A DNA stretch of 8,824 bases from Candidatus Woesearchaeota archaeon (GTDB taxonomy: Archaea; Nanobdellota; Nanobdellia; Woesearchaeales; GW2011-AR15), in the NCBI GenBank assembly GCA_016934775.1, contig JAFGSP010000115.1, positions 1 through 8,824 of the forward strand, read 5' to 3'. Shown one piece after another: positions 1 to 5,812 of the stretch. How positions within the stretch are numbered: the first letter of the stretch is position 1; each line of letters begins with the position of its first letter. The translations under genes and the position numbers were made by a program. The notes under the pieces were generated by a model, which saw only the letters and a list, made by a program, of their open reading frames with translations, did not search any database and was not told the DNA's origin.

Positions 1-31
1 AAAAACATTTTGCAAACAGGTTTGTACAAAA

Positions 32-37
32 GAGGTG
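32..37 (+). promoter_or_regulatory. Shine-Dalgarno site fixing the start of the first surface gene
   Basis: GAGGTG lies 6 nt before the ATG at 44 and matches the archaeal anti-SD. It favours ATG 44 over the upstream in-frame GTG at 35, which lies inside the site itself. The paralogue at 1237 has the same GAGGTGTTGGAT leader, so the choice of start is consistent. Confidence 0.75.
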
Positions 38-43
38 TTGGAT

Positions 44-691
44 ATGGACATTTCAAACAAAAGCTTAGCGTTTATTTTGATAGCGACCATGGTTGTTTCT
101 ATTGCAGGATTATTTTTCAGCATGAACAAGATTGACGAGATGTCGATCACAGGATATGCGGCGCAGAACGCATCGGGAACTGCAACTTTGACGATAGGAA
201 GCACTGCAAGGCTCATCTTCCAAGATGCTGCTATAGCATGGGGTGCTGGCTCTGTTAACACAACAGGCGGTAATCTTTGGTGCAACCTCACTACAGAGAA
301 CTCTAATGATGATGCTACTTATTGTCTTGATTTCGATGAGCAGACAGATGGTTTGACATTGAGAAATGATGGTAACACCGTATTTACCTCAGTAAAGCTC
401 AACAGCTCTCACACTTCAGACACTCTGCTAGCTGGCGATGATCCTTTGGTGTTGATAAGGGCTACTGAAGAGAGTAATGCATGCCTTGGTGACCTGAATT
501 GGTCAACAATGACTGAAATCACCAGCGTCTTTACAGTGGCTATTGGCAGTGCTCCTCAGCTCTGTGAAGCTCCAGGATTCAACTTTACAGAAGCAGATGA
601 TGACATTTATCTGGATATAAATGTGAGTATCCCTTACAATGCACCCGCAGGAGCCAAGACTTTAACCTTAAGGGCACAGGGAACTTACTGA
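44..691 (+). CDS. Membrane-anchored, sequon-rich surface protein (paralogue A)
   Basis: This 215-residue protein has an N-terminal membrane segment (about residues 7-28) after a short D-I-S-N-K-S head, and then a secreted beta-rich domain. The domain starts near the G-Y-A-A stretch (37-40) and reads G-T-A-T-L-T-I, as in beta-sandwich surface proteins. It carries four cysteines (80, 94, 147, 174), which could form two disulfides. It has seven N-glycosylation sequons (N42, N72, N81, N120, N152, N180, N193) and an acidic patch D-D-D-I-Y-L-D near 186-191. I do not recognise a named family; proteins of this style are frequent in DPANN genomes. It is about 70% identical to the product of 1237-1893 over the ectodomain, with no gaps there. 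The role is probably structural, as an abundant surface or filament subunit, and this is inference. The upstream promoter lies outside the window. Confidence 0.85.
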   Translation: MDISNKSLAFILIATMVVSIAGLFFSMNKIDEMSITGYAAQNASGTATLTIGSTARLIFQDAAIAWGAGSVNTTGGNLWCNLTTENSNDDATYCLDFDEQTDGLTLRNDGNTVFTSVKLNSSHTSDTLLAGDDPLVLIRATEESNACLGDLNWSTMTEITSVFTVAIGSAPQLCEAPGFNFTEADDDIYLDINVSIPYNAPAGAKTLTLRAQGTY

Positions 692-740
692 AATCTTTTA
701 TTTTTTATTCTTTTTTTCTGTTTTAGCCTATTTTTTTCTC
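692..740 (+). terminator. T-tract transcription terminator after paralogue A
   Basis: Directly after the stop codon come several T runs (696-699, 701-706, 711-717, 721-724, 731-737), the usual archaeal U-tract termination signal. The 15-nt element AATCTTTTATTTTTT at 692-706 recurs exactly at 1901-1915 behind the paralogue, so the terminator was duplicated along with the gene. I see no strong hairpin here. Confidence 0.6.
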
Positions 741-812
741 TTCTAGAGAGATGGTCAGCAGGCCTGTTTCTGTACCTTGAGGTTGTGAAATCAGGCTAAA
801 AACTCTTTAAAG
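741..812. other. Spacer without a recognised gene
   Basis: No supported gene lies between the T-tract and the promoter. An inverted repeat pairs TTTTAGCCT (721-729) with AGGCTAAAA (793-801). A 27-codon open stretch without a start codon runs on the minus strand (723-806); see the findings. Confidence 0.4.
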
Positions 813-827
813 CGAAAGATTTAAATA
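813..827 (+). promoter_or_regulatory. Archaeal BRE/TATA promoter for the small membrane protein
   Basis: CGAAA (813-817) followed by TTTAAATA (820-827) is a textbook BRE plus TATA box. Transcription would start near 850. That leaves a leader of about 50 nt carrying the ribosome site GGAAGGTG at 888-895, 6 nt before the ATG at 902. The same transcript may continue into the gene at 1237. Confidence 0.7.
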
Positions 828-901
828 TTTTACAGGGCAAAAACACCACATAATCATCTATAAATAAAGTGTATTAAAAAAAGAAAAGGAAGGTGTGTCA
901 T

Positions 902-1165
902 ATGGTTGAGGAAAAAAGAGTTGAGGAGGTTGATATTTCTAGGAAGACAATTGTTGTCTTGGTCATCTTGACTGTTTTGGTGTCTTTGGTATCTACCTTC
1001 ACAGTTATAAGTGAGGTAAGCAAGGTTAGGGTGGCGCCACAGCCATCTATAAATGCTGATGAGGCACAGGTCACTTTGAACATACTCCCTCCGCGGGGAA
1101 GCGAGCCTAAAGAGCCGCAAGTTGCGACAGGCAAGGTTGTTCTTAATATAGAAAAGCCGGTCTAA
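902..1165 (+). CDS. Small single-pass membrane protein sharing the paralogues' anchor
   Basis: The protein is 87 residues long. ATG 902 is preferred because GGAAGGTG sits 6 nt upstream; an in-frame GTG at 893 overlaps that site. A charged head (residues 1-10) leads into D-I-S-R-K-T and a membrane helix (about 16-37). Residues 11-33 align without gaps to residues 2-24 of both large paralogues, sharing D, S, K, T, V-S and F. The exposed part is short and holds two similar strands, Q-V-T-L-N-I (56-61) and K-V-V-L-N-I (78-83), separated by a proline/charged linker. No cysteine and no sequon is present. I do not recognise a family. Its place between the two paralogues suggests an accessory, base or cap component of the same surface structure (inference). 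Confidence 0.75.
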   Translation: MVEEKRVEEVDISRKTIVVLVILTVLVSLVSTFTVISEVSKVRVAPQPSINADEAQVTLNILPPRGSEPKEPQVATGKVVLNIEKPV

Positions 1166-1223
1166 GATAATCAATCCTTTATTCATTTATTAACAACAAT
1201 ATTGACAATAAAAAAATTTGGAA

Positions 1224-1229
1224 GAGGTG
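1224..1229 (+). promoter_or_regulatory. Shine-Dalgarno site of paralogue B
   Basis: GAGGTG lies 7 nt before the ATG at 1237, in the same AGAGGTGTTGGAT leader as paralogue A. No clear TATA box stands between 1166 and 1220, so this gene is probably co-transcribed with the small gene before it or uses a weak promoter in the AT-rich gap. Confidence 0.7.
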
Positions 1230-1236
1230 TTGGATC

Positions 1237-1893
1237 ATGGATGTTTCAAACAAGACATTGGCGGTTCTGCTTGTCGCGACAATCGCTGTTTCTTTAGGCG
1301 CACTTTTTGTGAGCATAAACAAGTTCGAGAGCCTTGAAAAATACTCTGTTTCCGGCTTTGCAACAAGCAATGCTACGGGTACTGCTACCTTGACAATAGG
1401 AAGCACTGCAAGGCTTATATTCCAGGATGATACTGTTGACTGGACAAGCGGTTCTGTCAACACAACAGGCGGTAATTTGTTCTGCAACCTGACAACAGAG
1501 GGTTCTAACGATGATACTACTTACTGTATCGGTTTCACTACAGACAGTGACGGCCTTATCTTAAGGAATGATGGTAACACCATATTCACCTCTGTAAGGC
1601 TTAACAGCTCCCAGACCTCAGATACCATGCTTGGAGGTACTGATCCTTTGTTGATGATAAGGGCCAGTGAAGAGAATAATGCATGCCTTGGTGAACTTAA
1701 CTGGACATCTATGTATGAGATAGACTCTGATTTCACAGTGGATGTTGCCAGCGCTCCTCAGCTCTGTGAGGATCCAGGATTCAACTTTACAGAAGATGAT
1801 GATGACATTTACCTGGATATAAATGTGACAATACCTTACAACTCTAATACTGGAGCGAGGACTGTTGCGTTTAGGGCAATGGGAACTTATTAA
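1237..1893 (+). CDS. Membrane-anchored, sequon-rich surface protein (paralogue B)
   Basis: This 218-residue protein has the same layout as paralogue A: head D-V-S-N-K-T, membrane helix (about 7-28), then a beta-rich ectodomain with cysteines at 83, 97, 150 and 177 and an acidic D-D-D-D-I-Y-L-D patch (187-194). All seven sequons of paralogue A recur at exactly equivalent places (N45, N75, N84, N123, N155, N183, N196, a constant shift of 3). Three of them swap Ser for Thr. The only length difference is three residues in the linker between helix and domain (near E31-K35). It probably arose by tandem duplication with paralogue A, with the small gene between them. The function is unknown; a structural surface or filament subunit is likely. 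It ends in a stem-loop terminator. Confidence 0.87.
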   Translation: MDVSNKTLAVLLVATIAVSLGALFVSINKFESLEKYSVSGFATSNATGTATLTIGSTARLIFQDDTVDWTSGSVNTTGGNLFCNLTTEGSNDDTTYCIGFTTDSDGLILRNDGNTIFTSVRLNSSQTSDTMLGGTDPLLMIRASEENNACLGELNWTSMYEIDSDFTVDVASAPQLCEDPGFNFTEDDDDIYLDINVTIPYNSNTGARTVAFRAMGTY

Positions 1894-1935
1894 GTTCCCT
1901 AATCTTTTATTTTTTTACTTTTGATTTTTTTTATC
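1881..1935 (+). terminator. Stem-loop plus U-tract terminator overlapping the stop codon
   Basis: GGGAACTTA (1881-1889) and TAAGTTCCC (1891-1899) form a perfect inverted repeat around T1890. It folds into a short hairpin that contains the stop codon (1891-1893), followed by AATCTTTTATTTTTTT (1901-1916) and a further T8 run. Paralogue A has the U-tract but not the hairpin. Confidence 0.65.
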
Positions 1936-1952
1936 AGGCTGAGGATTAGGAG

Positions 1953-3236
1953 ATGAGAAAGGAATTTCTAATTGTCATTGTGTCAGTCTTGTTTTTGTTA
2001 ATATTATCACTCTCTGCATCAGCAGTCAGCTTCACAGGACCCCCGAGATCTGAAAGAAAAGTAATTTTCGAGCCCGGGCTTTCAAAGACATTCGAGTTTT
2101 TTATAAGCGATGCTGCAAGGCTCGATACCTATCTTGCCGGCGACCTTCTTGAGTATGTCACTCTTGACGATCCTGACCCTGAAGGCGGGCCAAGGACTAT
2201 AAGTGTAACTATAACTTTTCCTGATTACCTGCCTTCCGGAAATTACCAATTTTTTGTAGGTGCGAACGAGGTTGCTGAAGTCTCAGGCACTGTAGGAGGG
2301 CTTACAAGCATCCAGGCCGCGATAGACGTGTTTGTATTCAGAGAGGAAAAATATCTTGAATTCCAGATGTCACCGCACAATACTAATGTGAATGAGAGCA
2401 CAAAGGTAGAATTCACTGTAAGCAGTTTCACAAAACAGAAGATAAATTCAGTTCAGGGCTTTGTCAAGATATACAATGATAAAGGTGATGTCCTTGCAGA
2501 GTCCAAGACAGATTCTGTGTCTCTTGCATCTGGAGAGATAACCACAATAAACGCTCCTTACTACACAACAGGATTTGTCCCCTCAACATATACTGCGAAA
2601 GGGTGGTTGGTTTATGATGGCATAGAAACCAGCGAGAAGGAGGGCGGGTTCAAAGTAGGCGACCTGAACGTTCGCCTTGTGGCATGCCCGAAAAAAGTGT
2701 ACTCCGGCGGCATAAGGAATTTCCCTATCACAATCCAGAACGGCTGGAACGGCAGGCTCAAGAATGTGTATGCTGACGTGCGATTTACCGAAGATCCGGA
2801 CATCAAATTCTCCACTCTGCAGGTCGTGCTCGAGCCTTTTGAAAAGAAACAGCTTGACGGGTATTTGGACACTTCTAAGATTTCAGAAGGGGAGCACGAG
2901 ATAAAAATGACTGTTAAGTTTGCAGACGACAGGCAGCTTCCTTTTTCCTGCAATTTTAGCATTGTTCCAGAGCCTGTGAAACAAGAGGCCCAGCCTGTGA
3001 AAAAGAAAATCGAGCTTTCCATGATCCACATCTTGCTGATAGTCATAATCCTGCTGATACTTGTGAATGTATTTTTCCTTGTCATTTTACCTAAGATGAG
3101 GCAGAAAAAAGAAGATCTCAAGAGTGCTGGTAAAGACAAGAAAAGCCCCGGGAAGGCTTCCGGTCCAGGTTCGGATCCTAATATCGAGATGGTCGAAAAG
3201 TCGCCTATTGGCAGGCAGAAAAAGCAAAAAGAATAA
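1953..3236 (+). CDS. Secreted type I membrane protein with Ig-like beta ectodomain
   Basis: The protein has 427 residues. An N-terminal signal peptide (about 1-24, with S-A-S-A before V-S-F) leads to a long extracytoplasmic part (25-356) rich in alternating beta strands. This part reads like two or three Ig/CARDB-type modules, for example the region around 150-230 with T-K-V-E-F-T-V. A C-terminal membrane helix follows (about 357-379), then a 48-residue lysine-rich cytoplasmic tail (380-427). A pair of cysteines in the third module (A-C-P and S-C-N) could form a disulfide. The start is ATG 1953, with AGGAG directly before it and GAGG 8 nt upstream. The overall design (secreted beta modules, helix, basic tail) is common among archaeal surface proteins of unknown role. 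The gene at 3262 follows after 25 nt and may be in the same operon. No enzymatic motif is visible. Confidence 0.8.
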   Translation: MRKEFLIVIVSVLFLLILSLSASAVSFTGPPRSERKVIFEPGLSKTFEFFISDAARLDTYLAGDLLEYVTLDDPDPEGGPRTISVTITFPDYLPSGNYQFFVGANEVAEVSGTVGGLTSIQAAIDVFVFREEKYLEFQMSPHNTNVNESTKVEFTVSSFTKQKINSVQGFVKIYNDKGDVLAESKTDSVSLASGEITTINAPYYTTGFVPSTYTAKGWLVYDGIETSEKEGGFKVGDLNVRLVACPKKVYSGGIRNFPITIQNGWNGRLKNVYADVRFTEDPDIKFSTLQVVLEPFEKKQLDGYLDTSKISEGEHEIKMTVKFADDRQLPFSCNFSIVPEPVKQEAQPVKKKIELSMIHILLIVIILLILVNVFFLVILPKMRQKKEDLKSAGKDKKSPGKASGPGSDPNIEMVEKSPIGRQKKQKE

Positions 3237-3261
3237 AAACCATCCTTTTTTTCTTGTTGCT

Positions 3262-3696
3262 ATGAAGAGAAAAACCGTTTTTTTGCTCGTACCGCTTGTT
3301 TTCTTTGCAGTTGCGATACTGCTTGTTCTTATCTATAACCTGTTCCTGATCAGGGAGGTCAGGGCTGTGGTGGCTGATGTCAATATAAACACTGAATATG
3401 TTGGCATGGATGGTGATATCGACGGGCTTCATTTCGGTGCAATCAAAGTCCCAGGCGAGTCTGAAAGAGATGTTTTTGTAAAGCCGGATGAGGATTCTTT
3501 TGTCATGATAAAAGTCACAGGCGATGTTAAAGATGTGCTTTTTGTCGAGGGAAAACCCTCATTCTTTGCAAAGGGGGGTGAGAACACCCTGGTTACGTTT
3601 AAGGTTATCGCTGAAAAAGGGATCGATCTCGGCAAAAGAGAGGGTGTTGTTTATTTCTACCTTATGCATCCTGTTACCGGGACTTTCCTGAGATGA
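3262..3696 (+). CDS. Small N-terminally anchored beta-domain protein
   Basis: This 144-residue protein begins at ATG 3262 with M-K-R-K followed by a hydrophobic helix (about 5-28), then an exposed domain of about 115 residues. The segments L-H-F-G-A-I-K-V-P-G and V-T-F-K-V-I-A-E fit the repeated strand plan of archaeal Ig-like surface domains, in which a FG-x-(V/I)-x-P-G turn precedes strands. No cysteines and no recognised active site are present. The reading frame stays open upstream to 3124, but that part overlaps the previous gene and reads as a basic shadow, so the ATG before the membrane helix is the better start. I see no Shine-Dalgarno site before it; a T8 run lies in the 25-nt gap, so it may rely on coupling to the upstream gene. 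Confidence 0.7.
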   Translation: MKRKTVFLLVPLVFFAVAILLVLIYNLFLIREVRAVVADVNINTEYVGMDGDIDGLHFGAIKVPGESERDVFVKPDEDSFVMIKVTGDVKDVLFVEGKPSFFAKGGENTLVTFKVIAEKGIDLGKREGVVYFYLMHPVTGTFLR

Positions 3697-3805
3697 CACT
3701 TTCCTCTTGTTGTTCTTGAGGTTTCTTGCTTTTTTTCTTAATGGGGTATCTTTTCTTGAAACCCTCGGCTTTTTTAACATCCGCCTCTTTCCGAAGAGAT
3801 TTTTC
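3697..3805. terminator. Gene-free stretch with T-runs and a small terminator-like hairpin
   Basis: After the stop codon are T runs (for example 3731-3737). CTCTT (3785-3789) then pairs with AAGAG (3794-3798) around a TCCG loop, followed by ATTTTTC. This could end the surface operon. A lysine-rich minus-strand frame crosses the stretch, but it is what T-runs give in antisense. Confidence 0.4.
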
Positions 3806-3855
3806 TCAATAATTGACAAGAAAATATATTTTTAAGATATTGGTCAATTATTGAC
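3806..3855 (+). promoter_or_regulatory. Twin operator-like palindromes around a TATA-like element
   Basis: TCAATAATTGA (3806-3816) and TCAATTATTGA (3844-3854, extended to 13 bp by G3843 and C3855) are each perfect odd-length palindromes. Their centres are 38 bp apart. Between them lies GAAAATATATTTTTAA (3820-3835), a plausible BRE/TATA that would start transcription near 3853, on the second palindrome. Two sites, one just upstream of BRE and one at the start point, is the layout of an archaeal repressor operator. The likely target is the debranching gene at 3965. Confidence 0.5.
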
Positions 3856-3900
3856 TGTATCCGTGGGCAGATTCAAGAACAGCACACCAAAACAAAAAAT

Positions 3901-3908
3901 TTTATAAA
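3901..3908 (+). promoter_or_regulatory. Second TATA-like box upstream of the debranching gene
   Basis: TTTATAAA preceded by an A-rich stretch would place a start near 3930 and a leader of about 35 nt. It is closer to the gene than the palindrome-flanked element. I cannot tell which of the two is the main promoter. Confidence 0.4.
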
Positions 3909-3964
3909 TCACCTGTTGTGGGATTGCTATAAATTCTACTTCCAAAAAAGAAAAAGGGGTCAGG

Positions 3965-5812
3965 TTGAGGGTAATACACAAGCTCGGAGAGAGGATAGTG
4001 CAGGGTGAGGGCGGGAATCCCGGATTTCTCGTGTCAAACAAGAAAGGGGGTTATATCTCGCTCAACTGCTCAAGCCAGAACATCTCTGCCTATCAAGGTT
4101 GGTTCGACAACAGCATAGACGGAGAGAGGTATAAGCTCATAGAGGCCATATCTCTTGAAAAGGAGCCTGACACAGTGAAGAATCTCTTTTCGTGCACAGA
4201 AAGGCACTCCTCGAAAAGCATTGAGAGGTTCTACCTTTTCAACGGCTCACTTGTCTACGAGACAGAGAGCTACAGCGGAGCATGCCATGTTGATTTTGAC
4301 ATAAGGCGGATCTATGATTTCAGCGACGCTGGAAGGGCATACAAGGTTTACAAAAAAAAGGGAGCTGTTGTTGTCGAGTACACAAAGTACAGGGATCACG
4401 GGCTTTCAGAGATAGACTACAGGATGTACCTCGCGATAGCAGGGGTTGCTGATTTTGAAGTTCCAGACCAATGGCTTAAGAGATACTATCATTATGATGC
4501 CCAAAGAGGGCCGAGGCACACTTTCTATGTGTATAGGGGCCTGAAGTTCAGCATCTCATCAAGCAATACAGTGGTATTCTCATTTTCCCAGAATGAGGAA
4601 GAGGCTCTGGAAAAGGCCTTTTTTGTGCAGGACAATCTTCACTTCCTAAAGAGCACACAGGAGAAGTATAATGCAAAGCTCCTTGACAGGAAAAAGATAG
4701 AGGAGAACATGGCATTGAAATGCCTTGATGACCTAATAATAATCCCAAAGGATGAATCAGGAAAGGCATTGTCAGGAGTGTATGCAGGATTCCCCTGGTT
4801 CTACCAGCTCTGGGCGCGTGATGAGCTTGTCTCTCTCGGCGGCATTATAAGGCTTAAGAGATATGAGCTTGCAAAGCAGCTCCTGTTCAAGCATCTTAAC
4901 ACTATTCTCCCTGATGGCAGGCTCTCGAATAGGACGCCGTTTTCAGAGCTCGGCTCTGCTGACTCAACAGGCTGGCTTGTGAAAAGGCTTTACGATTTCA
5001 TGACATCGCTTGAGTCAGACGGGATGCTTGACAGGTTTTTAAGAAAAGAAGACCTCGAGTTTATCTATGATAGATTGGATAAAGCTATCTTGTCACTTAG
5101 GAAAAATTTTGAGAGAGAGGGGCTTGTCTGGAGCTCTGCAAAAGAGAGCTGGATGGATACAGACTATGGTGGAGACTCCAGGGAGGGGGCCTGCATAGAG
5201 ATACAGGCTTTCCAGCTGTTGGCATACTCTTTTATGAGGCATCTTGGCTCTATTCTGAAGAAGAACACGCTTGCCTACGCGACGCTTGAGAAGAATCTCG
5301 CTAAAGAGGTGAAAAAGAAGTTTTTCAACAGTAATGCAGGCATGCTCGCAGACCGCTTCAATGCAATCCCTGACTTCACCCAAAGGCCTAACATCTTCCT
5401 AGCTTATTATATCTATCCGAAACTGCTGAAGAAGAGCGAGTGGGTGGTTGTATTCAAGACAGGGCTTGACAGGTTATGGCTTGACTGGGGAGGGTTGTCG
5501 TCGATAGCAAAAGATCATAATCTCTTTGTCCCTGACTATACCGGAGAGGACAATAGGAGCTATCACCGCGGGGATTCATGGTTCTACATAAATAACCTGG
5601 CTGCCTTGTGCATGCACAGGCTTGACAAGAACGGCTTTTCAGAGCACATCTCCAAGATAATTCAGGCGGGCACGAGCGAGATGCTATACCACGGTTTTAT
5701 AGGATGCTGTGCAGAGATAAGCCCTGCATCTCACCTCGAGTCTGCAGGCTGCTTCAGCCAGGCATGGAGCGCAGCGACACTGGTTGAGCTTTTCGAGGAG
5801 TGCACGAAGTGA
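3965..5812 (+). CDS. Glycogen debranching enzyme, GH133-type amylo-alpha-1,6-glucosidase
   Basis: The 615-residue protein hydrolyses alpha-1,6 branch points in glycogen-like glucans (family knowledge). An N-terminal beta domain (about 1-225), with G-F-L-V-S-N-K-K-G-G-Y (20-30) and Y-Q-G-W (43-46), resembles the GDE N-domain E-W-L-x-T-N-G-x-G-G-Y. A C-terminal (alpha/alpha)6 barrel (about 250-612) follows. Its family landmarks are P-W-F (277-279), W-A-R-D-E (283-287), A-D-S-T-G-W (332-337), W-M-D-T (396-399), E-I-Q-A (412-415), R-P-N (474-476), Y-H-R-G-D-S-W (533-539), A-E-I-S (583-586) and Q-A-W-S (599-602). D398 and E584 are the probable acid and base, by analogy with GH15-clan enzymes. The 4-alpha-glucanotransferase half of eukaryotic debranching enzymes is absent, as usual in archaea. 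The start is uncertain: TTG 3965 follows GGGGT, while GTG 3998 has GGAGAGAGG just upstream and would remove 11 residues. The stop overlaps the convergent HEPN frame. Confidence 0.88.
   Translation: MRVIHKLGERIVQGEGGNPGFLVSNKKGGYISLNCSSQNISAYQGWFDNSIDGERYKLIEAISLEKEPDTVKNLFSCTERHSSKSIERFYLFNGSLVYETESYSGACHVDFDIRRIYDFSDAGRAYKVYKKKGAVVVEYTKYRDHGLSEIDYRMYLAIAGVADFEVPDQWLKRYYHYDAQRGPRHTFYVYRGLKFSISSSNTVVFSFSQNEEEALEKAFFVQDNLHFLKSTQEKYNAKLLDRKKIEENMALKCLDDLIIIPKDESGKALSGVYAGFPWFYQLWARDELVSLGGIIRLKRYELAKQLLFKHLNTILPDGRLSNRTPFSELGSADSTGWLVKRLYDFMTSLESDGMLDRFLRKEDLEFIYDRLDKAILSLRKNFEREGLVWSSAKESWMDTDYGGDSREGACIEIQAFQLLAYSFMRHLGSILKKNTLAYATLEKNLAKEVKKKFFNSNAGMLADRFNAIPDFTQRPNIFLAYYIYPKLLKKSEWVVVFKTGLDRLWLDWGGLSSIAKDHNLFVPDYTGEDNRSYHRGDSWFYINNLAALCMHRLDKNGFSEHISKIIQAGTSEMLYHGFIGCCAEISPASHLESAGCFSQAWSAATLVELFEECTK

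Noticed and set aside
44..130. Type IV pilin class III signal peptide in the surface proteins
   Set aside because: The N-terminus lacks the Gly/Ala cleavage residue after charged residues and the following Q/E pattern expected of archaeal pilins.
854..1186. 110-codon minus-strand frame over the small membrane protein
   Set aside because: It has no promoter or ribosome site and runs antisense to a gene with BRE/TATA, a Shine-Dalgarno site and a shared anchor.
2612..3139. 175-codon minus-strand frame antisense to the type I membrane protein
   Set aside because: It is a shadow of the real + strand gene, which has a signal peptide, membrane helix and good ribosome site.
3124..3261. Upstream extension of the 3262 gene
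   Set aside because: It overlaps the tail of the previous gene, is basic and low-complexity, and would bury the membrane anchor inside the protein.
3559..3819. Lysine/arginine-rich minus-strand frame of 86 codons (TTG start) across the gap before the debranching gene
   Set aside because: It overlaps the upstream gene in antisense, its lysines come from T-runs, and the TATA-like element lies too close to the TTG to serve it.
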